DNA of 64,000 bases from Puccinellia tenuiflora (lineage: Eukaryota; Streptophyta; Magnoliopsida; Poales; Poaceae), in contig QRDG01000027.1 in assembly GCA_012064385.1 (NCBI GenBank), positions 853,075 to 917,074 of the forward strand. Reading direction: 5' to 3'. The notes below the pieces were generated by a model. It was not told the origin of the DNA and did no database searches. It was given only the letters and a program-made list of their open reading frames with translations. The translations under genes were made by a program, and so were the position numbers. The stretch's first letter is position 1. Every line of letters begins with the position of its first letter. Shown in pieces: positions 55,004 to 64,000 of this stretch.

Positions 55004-56224
55004 TCGCCCTCGGCGAGCAACTTTTTGCATCAAGGGAAAGCTACGCGCCATCATCCTCCACGAGGAAAAACTTCGGGCTCCCCTCTCTACTATACGTTGC
55101 CGCGGGCCGTTCGAGAAGACTCCCAAGCCACCAAGCCTCGGCACGGTAACCTCTTCAGGCACCATGCCTTGGCGAAGTGGATCCCCATGCCGGTCATGGT
55201 GGAACGCAGGCTAAAAGCCACCCCCGCCTAGGGGCCCCTCTGAGCTCTCTCTACATGCTTCTGCCTCGGGCACGCCCCCTCGAGAGTCTCAGCAACAGCA
55301 TGTGGACCCCATGCCCAGAGCATGGAGGATATTTTTTGTGCTTCTGGCCACGCCAGTGTAATGAACCTATGTTTCAGGTCAATTTGAACCTTTGCGCATC
55401 GCGCCAGCATTTTTTGTTGCTTCGGTAAGCTCTAATGTTTTTTCTTTCTCGCTCGTATGATAACTCCTGTGTATCTCATGAGTGGGGGCTAGCATGGTGC
55501 CATGCCACGGGAGCACCCCGGCAGCGCCTCAAACCCAAGTGATCCGAACTCTGAACTTGCGGGTCAGCTCTCATGCATGTCAACTCCCAAGGAGCTCTGA
55601 ACTCATGGGTCAGCTCCCGCGCACGTCAACTCACCAAGGATCACCAAAAACCTTGGTGCCTGTTCTCCTCGCGAGACACACATGAAGGAACCTACGAGCA
55701 CCATGAGTTATCTAGCTATCTATTCCTTGTGGGTATGCCTATCTGTCCAAGTGCAGGAAACAAGCCTCAGGCACCCTCTCCAAGGCAACAACGCCTTGCC
55801 AGGGAACCAACACCCTCTCCAAGGCAAAAACGCCTCGTCAAGCTAAGTCTAAACACTTGTTTGATTTTCCTCTCGCTGGTTTTTGCCCCTCGAGTCTCTT
55901 TTCTCTCTCCTATGCCTCATGGGCTGCTTGCACGTCGAAGGGGGGGCCCCAAGCATCGCACTTCGAGGAGCTCTTACTTCTTGAGGCCTCACACACCCCC
56001 CGGCCTTGTGGAGCCCTGACTCTCACATACCGAAGTGGCGGTGGTGTAGCGCTAAGAGAGGGTCCTAACACGTAGAGCGAAAAGACATGAAGGGGAAAGA
56101 CAAAAGCCTCCCGAGGGACGTCCACAAGCACATTCCAATAAACTTAACGAGTCTTTACAAAGTCTTACAACCAAAATGACTAAGGTAAAATGTGCCCCAT
56201 GCACGTCCAGCTACAGGAAGGAGT
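55004..56224. other. element H, untranslated region between pol and antisense gene
   Basis: About 1.2 kb without a supported ORF. It includes CTCCAAGGCAA(C/A)AACGCC repeated twice (about 55775-55835) and an ACTCCCAAGGAGCTC-type repeat (55555-55640). This may hold the end of the antisense transcript and regulatory sequence; I see no clear signal. Confidence 0.6.
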
Positions 56225-59200
56225 TTAAGCTGTCGCGCCTCCTGAGGTGCCCGCTCCGTCCACGGCAGGCTCCGCCTCCAGGGCATCTTCCTCGCCGTCG
56301 CCTTCATCTTCATCGACCAAGACTTGGTCGTATTTCCTGGCGAGCACCTCAGCGGCTTCTCGCGCCTTGCCGTGGATATCGACCGGCGCCATCACGGCCT
56401 CGAGGTCGAGCGAGGGCTGGAGCCTCAAGAGGTTGCTGAAGACACGGCTGGTGGCGAGGACGAGGAGATCGCGGCTCTCCACCACGACGCGCTCGTCGAA
56501 GCGCTTCGCGACCTCTTTAAGCTTCCCGAGGAATTGCCCGAAGAAGAGCGTGTACGCGGCCTCGTCGTCGCTCCCTCCTGAGGGAAAGTGGCGGACCTCG
56601 ATCCTCATGTCGTCCCCGACGGCGTTCGCGCGGAGCACTAGATCGTGGAGCATGAGCTGGCGCTGGCGCGTCATGGCCCGGCCGTGTTGCGCGGTGTCTT
56701 GTGCCTGCTCCGCGAGGTTCGCGGCCGGCCCCAACTGCTGCTGGAGGTCGCTCAGGTCCGCCTTCAGGGCGGCAATCTCCCTCTCCGCGCGAGTCTGCAC
56801 CTCCTTGGCATGCTGGAGGCGGGAGGTCATCTCCTTCTCCTGCTTCTGGAGCCCTTCGACCTGGTGCTGGAGCTCGTTGCGCCTTGTTGTGAAGCGCTCC
56901 TGTTGCTTCTTGGCCTTAGCGTCATAATCGTCGGCGAGGCTTTGGCGGATGCGTTCGACCCTGGCGTCGGCCTCCTCCTGGACCCTTTTCTGCTTCAGCG
57001 CGAAGTCAGTGCTGGCCTTCTCGTGACGCTCCTTGTGGGTGGCCTCCCTCCTGGCCACCGAGTTCTCGCGCTCCTGCAGCTGACCCTCGCGGGTGGCTTG
57101 GGCCCCCTCCAGCAGATGGACCTGCTCCTCGCGCTAGTCCAGCTCCTTCTCCCGGAGGGAGAGCTCTTCCTCGCGCCGCTTCAGCTCTGCCTCGCGAGGC
57201 GCCAGCTGCCCCTCGCGGGCATCTAACAGCTCGCGGAGTTCTTTCAAGCTGGCCCTAGCGGTCTCGGACTCTGCGGCGAGTTTCTGCTCGGCGGCCGCTA
57301 GCTCCTGGTGCTTGGCGGTGGTCTCCGCCTCAAGCGCCTCCCGGGCGGCGTCCAGCTGGTCCATGACCTCCGCCGCCTCCCGCTTGACGATGTCGCGGGT
57401 CTCCTTGGCGAAGCGCATCGCCTCTTCCCGCGCCGCCTGGGCCGCCGCGTCCTGCCGGCGGCACATCTCCACCCTCTCGTGGAGGAGGGCCCAGGCGTCA
57501 GCAAGCCTTGCTCGCTCCTCCTCCCGGGCGTTTTCTTCCTCGGCGTATTGCGCCTCCAGCTCGTCAAGCGCCCGCCGCGCTTGGCCGAAGACAACCCTAC
57601 GGCGGGCCGCGCGAGGGCGCGGCTCCCGCAGTGCCAAGGCCCCCGCGTCGTCGCGGGGCGCAGAGGCCTCGACGCTCGTCGAGGCACCCGGGGCATCTGG
57701 CCTCGGGCTCACGGCCGCTTCTGGCGCGGCCTGGGGGCTGGTACGGGCGCCTCCCTCGCTTCCCAAGGCAAGAGCCCTCAGGGGGCTGGGCGTCCTCTCA
57801 CCCCCGGCTCCGCCGTTCGGGGGCTCCAGAGGCGCCTCCACCTCCGGCTCTTCAGGGGTGCTCCCCGCCCCTTCCATGGTGGCCGCATCCGCCGCGGCCT
57901 CGGGCGCGTCCGCCCTCCTTGTGGGAGCCTCCTCCGCCTCTGGAGGTGGCTCCATGACGATCTCCTCATCCACTGCTTCCTCTTCCGCGCGGTGCTCGGC
58001 CGCAGGAGGAGTAACAGCCCGAGTTGGCGGAGGCGTCGCCACTTCAATCACCTCCTCCGCGCGGTGCTCAACCGCGGGGGGAGAAGCAGCCCTAGCTGGA
58101 GGCGACATCGCCTCTTCCACCGCCACCACCTCCGCACGGTGCTCACCCGCGGGAGGAACGGCCTCTAGCTGCGGCTCGTCGGCCGCCTGCTGCGGCTCAT
58201 CGGCCACGGGCGTCTCCTCGGCGGCGCTGGTGGTCTCCCCAAGCTTGCGGAGACGCCGCCTCTTCGGCGCCGCGGGTACGCTGAAGAAACACAAACAAGC
58301 AAAGACCCTTCAGGAGGGGATTCTCAGAAGCAAAATGCTGAAAGAAAAGGCAAGGACCAAAACTTACTCGTCGGCCGCTCTACACACCCTCTTCTTCCCC
58401 TTGGGTGGCTGGAGGGTGCTCGCTCCGGCCTCTTCGAGAGGCGCTGCTGCCTCCTCGTGAGGAGCATCCCTCGTGGCGGCCCCGGCATCCCTGTCCTGGA
58501 GGAGTTTGGAGCGGGGTTCGCAGCGTCCCCCCGTGCCGCTTCTTCTCTCCTCCGCGGTGCGCCGAACCACGCGGAAGGCATCCTCGTCGCTGCCGGAGGA
58601 GATCTCCTCGACGTCCTCGCCGGCCGGTGCGCTCCGTGAGACGCCCGTGTCGCCTCCTGAGGGGTTAGCGCCCCTCGAGGTCTCGTCCTCGCCAGAGGGG
58701 TCGGCATCTCTCGGAGCCGCGTCCTCGCCAGAGTCTTCTCCTTCATCCGGCTCCGGCGACTCGTCCATGTACTCCGGCTCCGCCGCCCATGGGTTGGTGC
58801 GGGGCCCGCGGTGCCCTGCGGGCACGACGCCCCACTCGTCGAAGGCAGGCTGGCGCCTGCGGTGATCCTCCACGCTCTCCGCGACAAAGTTGAAGAGCGA
58901 CTTGGCCTCATGGGTTGCGGGAGCTGGGATGTCCGTTGTGGCGAAGAGGACCCCCATGATCGGGTGCAGCACCTCCCGCGCGAAGTTGTCCACGCACAGG
59001 CGCATCCTGTCATCTTGCCAGTGTATCGCCACACCGGCTCTGAATGCTGCTGGAGAGGCGCGATCCGGCGCCTCGTGAAGTCCTTGGCCACCATCTGGCC
59101 GGTGAGCCCGCCAATGCGAAGCCTCCATATGCACTCGTACACCCTGTCGAGCCCTGGGCCTTCGAAGTCTGTGCTCGCCCAGCGCGCCCACTTCCTCGGC

Positions 59201-59826
59201 GGTGCCTCGGGCACCTCCAGGAGAGGGTTGGTCCCCTTGGTGTCGACGAAGAACCATCGCTTGCGGAAGCCCTCCACCTTCTTCGTCACCTTGGTGACGG
59301 CGTTCTCACCGCACCAGGCGATGGGAATGTAGGTCTCGCTCCTGGCGTCGGCGATGCGGAAGGATACGCATCCGAGCCGCTCATTCTGCGTGGTGGACCG
59401 AAGGGAGTAGAAGCTGCGAAAAAGCGCTACCGAGGGGCGAATGCCGACGTAGGCCTCGCAGAGGTAGGCGAAGATGGCGAGGATAAGGATGGAGTTGGGG
59501 TGGAGATGAAGAAGCTGGATCTGGTACGTCTCCAGGATCGCGAAGAGGAAGTCGGAGAAGGGAGGAACAAGACCGGCGTAGAGAGTATGGAGAAAAATGG
59601 GGTAGTACCCCTCGGGAAGCCTGCTGCCGGTCGGCCTCATCTCGGTGACGCCATGCTCGTTGGTGTTCGAGGCCGCCAGGTAGCGCACCTTCGCAATTGC
59701 CGCCGCGTTGATGCGTGACGGCGGCAGCGCCGCCACCAGCGCGGCGCCCCGCGCCGCCGCCGCAGACGTGCTAGTCTGCATCGCGGCCTTGCCTTTCTGG
59801 CCGTCGGTTGCCTTTTTGGGAGCCAT
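56225..59826 (-). pseudogene. element H antisense gene: Transposase_28-like domain plus coiled coil, two exons
   Basis: A gene on the strand opposite to H gag-pol. Exon 1 from ATG 59826 (MAPKKATDG) contains YAGLVPPFSDFLF, IQLLHLHPNSILIL and SVALFRSFYSLR (about 59590-59400), then GLTGQMVAKDF (about 59110), with a one-base frame change near 59020. The corrected frame runs to 58368 through an acidic Glu/Asp/Ser/Pro-rich tail. A GTAAGT...TTTCTTCAG intron (58367-58281) joins it in frame to exon 2 (58280-56225): basic KRRRLRK, Ala/Pro/Glu-rich repeats, then long Ala/Glu/Arg/Gln heptad-rich coiled coil, ending TSGGATA at 56225. One TAG lies at 57134; the frame is the same on both sides. The family is known as extra antisense ORFs of grass Tat-type elements. 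Product role unknown; DNA or protein scaffolding is only a guess. Confidence 0.78.
58281..58367 (-). other. probable 87-bp intron of the H antisense gene
   Basis: Donor GTAAGT at 58367-58362 and acceptor TTTGTGTTTCTTCAG ending at 58281. Joining GA (58369-58368) to C (58280) makes an Asp codon and keeps the long downstream frame open. Without splicing, the TAA inside the donor (58366-58364) ends exon 1. Confidence 0.7.
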
Positions 59827-60137
59827 GGCCGCTGGAAAAGGAGCTTGAAGACGAAGACCTCGGAAGCGATGAGCTCTGGGAGGAAGGAGAATTTTGGAAG
59901 AAGAGGGCGGCGGAGTAATGGGAGAAGTGATGGGCGCAGTCTGCGCGCCAGGCTTTATTGACCGGCTCACGAGTCATGGCGGGCCCCACCGGGTTGCTTG
60001 TTGAAGCCGAGGAGATCGTGGCCGCGGGCGCAACCGCTGCGCCCCACGTGTCACGGCCCTGGCAGGCGTATTTGGGCCCTCGACGTTTTGCCTGCGTCCA
60101 CGGCCTTCGGCGTGCCCATCACGGGCCCAGGGGCTAC
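59827..60137 (-). promoter_or_regulatory. upstream region of the H antisense gene and polypurine tract of H
   Basis: Between the antisense ATG and the 3' LTR. A TATA-like AATAAAG (minus, about 59959-59953) lies ~127 bp before the ATG, at the same distance as in E and F. At the right end GGGGCTAC (60130-60137) is the plus-strand polypurine tract next to the LTR. Confidence 0.5.
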
Positions 60138-60404
60138 TGTCGGCACAGTGGAAACCAGGGTACCACGGGCCGGCCTGCCAAGGGCCCACAAGGTTCTTCG
60201 GGCGATTTTCGCTAAGGACCAGGCTCTCCAAGCCTGGCGAGCCTCGCGAGGGTTTTTTCCTCGTGAGGGATCTTTTCTCCGCGCCGAGGGTTCTCTCCCT
60301 TGGCGAGGGACCGCTCCTCGACAAGGCGTCTCCGACGCCACCCGCAATTCTGCTAAGGACCAAGCCGAAGGGCTCGGCGAGGCTTTTTTGCCTCGCGAGG
60401 CTCC
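60138..60404 (+). repeat. element H 3' LTR, cut by a LINE
   Basis: It begins TGTCGGCACAGTGG and matches 49479-49746. It ends at GGCTCC, where the 3' poly(A) end of a minus-strand LINE starts. The remaining part of the LTR is outside the window. Confidence 0.9.
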
Positions 60405-63400
60405 TTTTTGAATTTAAATACTGTAGGGGAGACCCCCACAGCCTTTTATTGGATTGAAAAACAACTGTACAAGATATTTACAAGATAATTACAAACAGAG
60501 AATTAAAGTAGGTTGTCAAGCCATGATGACAATCTAGACTTATTAATGTCTTTCACCCTATGCCCACGCATGGTGATATCTAGGAAGAAACCAGCCTTCC
60601 AACCTCTAAAAGATGGCAGAATCTCCTTGAAAATAAAGCCATTCCTCTGTTTCCAGATGTTCCAGCAAGCTAAAATCACTATCTCAGTAAAACAGGGACC
60701 TTCAAAATCCTTCTTTGCAACCAACAGATTGTCCATCATAGAAGAATGACACCAGGAGATCTGGAGATACGACCAGACCCTTTGACTAAAGTTGCACTGA
60801 AAAAACAGATGTACCCAGTCCTCATATTTGTGCTGCTGGCAAAGCACACAATTGTGATTACTGGTGACATTCCAATGTCTTCGCAACAGCATATCCTTGG
60901 TATTTATTCTATTATGCAGAATTAGCCAAGCAAAAAATTTATGCTTGGACATGCACTTCGACTTCCAGATCCACCCAGAAGGGGTATGATTAGCAATACC
61001 AGAAAAATGAAACTGGTAAAAACTCCTTGAAGAATAGCCCCCCTTGGACAAGCAAGAGATCCACTTATCTGAAGACTCACTAGGCGTTAGATCATTCAAC
61101 AATTGGGCCAAAACACCAAACTCCTCAAAAGCCTCCATGGACAGTGGCAGGTAAAAAGCCTCAACCTTATCCTCCAGCATGAAAAATTCCCTTACAGAAA
61201 TTAGCTTGTCTCTAGCAAAGGAGAACAACCTTGGGAATTGCTGAGACAAAATCCTGTCCTTCCACAAATCATCCCAGAACAGAATGGAATAACCACTTCC
61301 CACTTCACATCTGGTAATTGCCCTCCACTCATCCACAAAGCTATAAACTCCTCTCCACCAGAAGGAGCCACTCATAGTCACAACATGAGGAACTGAATTG
61401 TGATAATATGAATTCCTTACTAGCTTCACCCAAGGCAGATCAGCATTATTATAAAACTTATCCAGCTGCTTCAAAAGCAAAGCTTTATTCTGCACTTGCA
61501 AATTCACAATCCCTAAGCCCCCCTTCTTTTTTGGCTTGCATACCATATCCCATGCAGCCAAAGAATTGACCCTTTGCTTGTGTTTATCCTTCCTCCAAAG
61601 GCACCTTCTTCTTGCTTTATCAATCACCTCAATGACCCCTTTAGGGATAATAAGGGAACACATGTAATATGTGGGTAAGGAGGACAACACCGAGTTAACC
61701 AAGACCAGACTATCACCATAAGATAAAAAGGAAGCTGTGGCAGATAACCTCCTCTCAACCCTGTCTATTAGTGGTGCAAAATCCTTCATAGCAGGTTTTG
61801 TTGTGCCCATTGGGAGGCCCAAGTATGGGAAAGGCATACTAGCAATTTGGCAACCCAGGATTCCAGCCAGGGAATCAGCATAATCAGAAGAAATGTTTAT
61901 TGGCACCATGGAGGATTTATGATAGTTCACCTTTAATCCAGTAATAGATGCAAAAAGATCTAGTAGTTCCTTGAAAGTGTTTAGCTGATCAGGATCTGCT
62001 TCTAAGAAAACTAAAGTATCATCAGCATATTGCACCACAGGGAAGGAGCCCTCCCCAGGAATAGGCAACCTCAGTCTCCCCTGATTGAAAGCCAGGTTGA
62101 CAATACTCTGTAGAAGATCACCACCCAAAACATACAAAATTGGGGATAAAGGGTCCCCCTGTCTCACCCCCCTCCTACAATGAAATTTGTTACCAGGAAC
62201 CCCATTGAGCAACACAGAGGATGATCCTGAAGATAGCACATCATTGACCCATGAAATCACGAGAGGGGGAAAACCCTTGCATTTAAGGATCTGCAAAATA
62301 GCCTTGTGTTCGATGGTATCAAAGGCTTTCTCAAAGTCAATTTTAAAAACCACAACCTTCCTCTTAGACTGTTTGCACTGAAAGATATACTCAAAGCACC
62401 AAGCCAAACAATCCTGAATTGTTCTAGATTTAATGAAACCATATTGATTATCATGAATGCACTCTGAGATAACAGCTTGGAACCTATTAGCAATCAACTT
62501 GGTCAGAAATTTCAGAGAGGTATTGGTCAAGGAGATAGGCCGAAAATCATTGACAGTCTCAGGGGACTGTTTCTTGGGAATAAGGGTTATGTAAGATCCA
62601 TTAATACTCTCAAGATTAACCTTCCCATCATGGAAATCAGAACAGAGTTTCATAAAATCCCCTTTAATAATAGGCCAGCACCTCTTTATGAACAGGCCAG
62701 TAAAGCCATCAGGTCCTGGTGCCTTATCAGGTTTCAAATGCTTTACAATTCCTTCAATTTCCTCCTCAGAGAAAATATCACCAAGCTTATCCAGACCAGG
62801 CACAACTTCCAGAAAGTTTGCTAGATCAACCTGGTCATTAGTGGAGAAAGACACCCCCATTCTTCCTTTGAAACAATTCCAAAAAGCAGCAGCTTTGTCC
62901 TGATGATCCTCCAAAACATTCCCATTATGATCCACTAAAGAGGGGATAACATTGTGCCTATGCCTTTCTGTGGCCTTAGCATGGAAAAATTTAGTGTTTT
63001 CTCCACCAAGCTTGACCCATCTGATAGTACATCTCTGCTTCCAGTAGTCAGACTGGATCTGAAGTAACTTCTTCAAATGGGCCTTAACCAAATTCCTGAA
63101 ATTAAACTCAGGGTTGCTAAGCACTCTCGAATCTTCCAATTGGTCAAAGAAAAAGATGACCATATTGCATTTCTGAATCAGCAATTTAATATGAGATAAT
63201 TTTTTCCCCCATTTCTTTAGCTCATATCTGAGTGACTTTAACTTGGCAGAAATTATTTTGACAGGAGCTATATGATGAGTGGGCCTGGACCACACTTCCT
63301 GAACAAGCTCCATAAAACCTGGTTGCTGCACCCAATGATTCTCAAAACGAAAAACCTTAGCCTTTGGAATACAGGTGGAGATTTTCACCACACAAGGTAA

Positions 63401-64000
63401 ATGATCAGAAGTAATCTTGGCCAAAGGAGAAACAATAGTGTTTGGGAAAGATAAAGTCCATTGACAAGAAGTAAAGAACCAATCCAACTGAACTAGTAAA
63501 GGATCTTGCTGCATATTTGACCAAGTGAAGGACCTTCCTTTTAGGGGTAACTCAATTAACCCCAAATGACTAATGACATCATTAAATAACAGAATGTCAT
63601 TAAGATCAGCCCCAGGCCTGCTTCTGTTATCCTCAGAACGAATAAAATTAAAATCTCCTAAAATCAACCAATTTTCATGCATTGGAATTTGTTGATTATA
63701 AAGCCAGGAGACAAAAATATCTCTCTCAATTCCCTTACACGGCCCATACACATTAATCAAAGTCCAGGAAACAGAGTTATGCACCGAAGTGAACTTGATC
63801 TTTATAGCAGACCTATGAATTTCCAACAATTCCCCAGAGAAGATAGAACTGTTCCATAACACAATCAGGCCCCCAGAAGCTCCCTCAGAAGGGGAATAAG
63901 CAAATTGATCAAATCTTTTTGGGCAAAAGGATTTAATAAAAGAATGGTCAAAAGACTGGCATTTTGTCTCCTGAAGACATATCACAGCAGCATGGCATTC
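60405..64000 (-). mobile_element. second L1-type LINE copy, truncated by window edge
   Basis: The 3' end is at the left: poly(A) of at most 5 (T run 60405-60409), the same 3' UTR as the LINE at 14726-21962, then ORF2 on the minus strand to the window end. It is nearly identical to the first copy. It inserted in the 3' LTR of H; the target duplication cannot be checked because the 5' end is outside. Confidence 0.93.
60503..64000 (-). CDS. LINE ORF2 (copy 2), 5' end outside the window
   Basis: Same endonuclease-reverse transcriptase as 18231-21860, open from the window edge to the stop at 60503. LQETK, GDFN, SDHLP, FKIDFEKAFD, RQGDPLSP and YADD are all present. I can see four substitutions against copy 1: Arg to Gly in the WVKLG(R/G)ENTKFF stretch, Val to Glu in LTPS(V/E)SSDKW, Asp to His in ISWC(D/H)SSMMD, and Leu to Arg in DITM(L/R)GHRVKD. 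The missing ~50 N-terminal residues are beyond position 64000. No stop or frameshift. Confidence 0.95.
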   Translation of the reverse strand, partial: ECHAAVICLQETKCQSFDHSFIKSFCPKRFDQFAYSPSEGASGGLIVLWNSSIFSGELLEIHRSAIKIKFTSVHNSVSWTLINVYGPCKGIERDIFVSWLYNQQIPMHENWLILGDFNFIRSEDNRSRPGADLNDILLFNDVISHLGLIELPLKGRSFTWSNMQQDPLLVQLDWFFTSCQWTLSFPNTIVSPLAKITSDHLPCVVKISTCIPKAKVFRFENHWVQQPGFMELVQEVWSRPTHHIAPVKIISAKLKSLRYELKKWGKKLSHIKLLIQKCNMVIFFFDQLEDSRVLSNPEFNFRNLVKAHLKKLLQIQSDYWKQRCTIRWVKLGGENTKFFHAKATERHRHNVIPSLVDHNGNVLEDHQDKAAAFWNCFKGRMGVSFSTNDQVDLANFLEVVPGLDKLGDIFSEEEIEGIVKHLKPDKAPGPDGFTGLFIKRCWPIIKGDFMKLCSDFHDGKVNLESINGSYITLIPKKQSPETVNDFRPISLTNTSLKFLTKLIANRFQAVISECIHDNQYGFIKSRTIQDCLAWCFEYIFQCKQSKRKVVVFKIDFEKAFDTIEHKAILQILKCKGFPPLVISWVNDVLSSGSSSVLLNGVPGNKFHCRRGVRQGDPLSPILYVLGGDLLQSIVNLAFNQGRLRLPIPGEGSFPVVQYADDTLVFLEADPDQLNTFKELLDLFASITGLKVNYHKSSMVPINISSDYADSLAGILGCQIASMPFPYLGLPMGTTKPAMKDFAPLIDRVERRLSATASFLSYGDSLVLVNSVLSSLPTYYMCSLIIPKGVIEVIDKARRRCLWRKDKHKQRVNSLAAWDMVCKPKKKGGLGIVNLQVQNKALLLKQLDKFYNNADLPWVKLVRNSYYHNSVPHVVTMSGSFWWRGVYSFVDEWRAITRCEVGSGYSILFWDDLWKDRILSQQFPRLFSFARDKLISVREFFMLEDKVEAFYLPLSMEAFEEFGVLAQLLNDLTPSESSDKWISCLSKGGYSSRSFYQFHFSGIANHTPSGWIWKSKCMSKHKFFAWLILHNRINTKDMLLRRHWNVTSNHNCVLCQQHKYEDWVHLFFQCNFSQRVWSYLQISWCHSSMMDNLLVAKKDFEGPCFTEIVILACWNIWKQRNGFIFKEILPSFRGWKAGFFLDITMRGHRVKDINKSRLSSWLDNLL

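Larger units (their letters stand above)
49479..60404 (+). mobile_element. H: Tat-type gypsy element with antisense gene
   Basis: It inserted into T after GCTTA (49474-49478). A truncated 5' LTR (49479-49942) is joined by a duplicated gag segment to gag-pol (50062-55003). Then come about 1.2 kb without genes, a minus-strand antisense gene (59826-56225), a polypurine tract (GGGGCTAC, 60130-60137) and a 3' LTR (60138-60404), interrupted by a LINE. By eye the 5' and 3' LTR copies differ at about 8 of ~268 bases, mostly C/T or G/A. Confidence 0.87.

Noticed and set aside
57308..58460. Long plus-strand ORFs (286 and 382 residues) opposite the antisense gene of H.
   Set aside because: The minus strand has the coiled-coil heptads, the splice sites and homology with F; the plus frames are Ala/Ser/Arg-rich shadows.
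1..64000. CRISPR arrays, bacterial operons, host protein genes, tRNA or rRNA genes, defence or toxin systems.
   Set aside because: None seen. The tRNA-like strings are short primer binding sites of retrotransposons, and the direct repeats are LTRs, minisatellites or simple repeats.

Overview
This window is intergenic DNA from a large grass genome, most likely Triticeae (wheat, barley, rye group). I infer this from the dense nesting of LTR retrotransposons, the plant L1-type LINEs, the CACTA element and the wheat-like LTR ends (TGTAAC...GTTACA, TGATGACCC..., TGTCGG...). I found no host gene, tRNA, rRNA or CRISPR array. Almost every base can be assigned to a transposable element or a fragment of one.

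Left to right: 1-3370 is the 5' part of a minus-strand Tat-type Ty3/gypsy element (gag-protease, PBS, LTR). It sits against a leftover LTR piece (3371-3822) of another gypsy family. 3823-8683 (minus, 'element M') and 8726-22774 (plus, 'element P') are two related non-coding retrotransposons lying head to head 42 bp apart. They have very long LTRs (about 3.3 and 4.1 kb) around internal domains of only about 0.4-0.5 kb. A full-length L1-type LINE (14726-21962) with both ORFs open and a 14-bp target-site duplication lies in the 3' LTR of P. Next come a decayed CRM-like chromovirus on plus (C1, 22775-29252), whose gag carries a 1077-bp CACTA element with a GCG target duplication, and a second CRM-like element on minus (C2, 29253-33306).

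33307-42989 is a patchwork of Tat-type gypsy pieces: element E (minus; 3' LTR plus antisense ORF), element F (plus; LTR remnant, gag start, antisense ORFs, 3' LTR), and an orphan pol fragment G. After two LTR fragments (42990-44068) comes T, a Tekay/Del-like chromovirus with a 3.5-kb LTR and gag-protease (44069-49478). It is interrupted by H (49479-60404), a Tat-type element with gag-pol on plus and a two-exon antisense gene on minus. H is in turn interrupted by a second LINE copy (minus, 60405-64000), almost identical to the first.

How the parts relate: T, M and P share a tRNA-iMet-type primer site and similar LTR ends, so a T-like autonomous element could have mobilised M and P. E, F and H share an antisense gene with a Transposase_28-like domain, a TATA-like box about 125-130 bp upstream of its ATG and, in F and H, a short intron signature. 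Most polyproteins carry stops or frameshifts; only the LINEs look recently active. Most insertions in the right half open inside the window without closing, so the matching halves should lie beyond its right edge.
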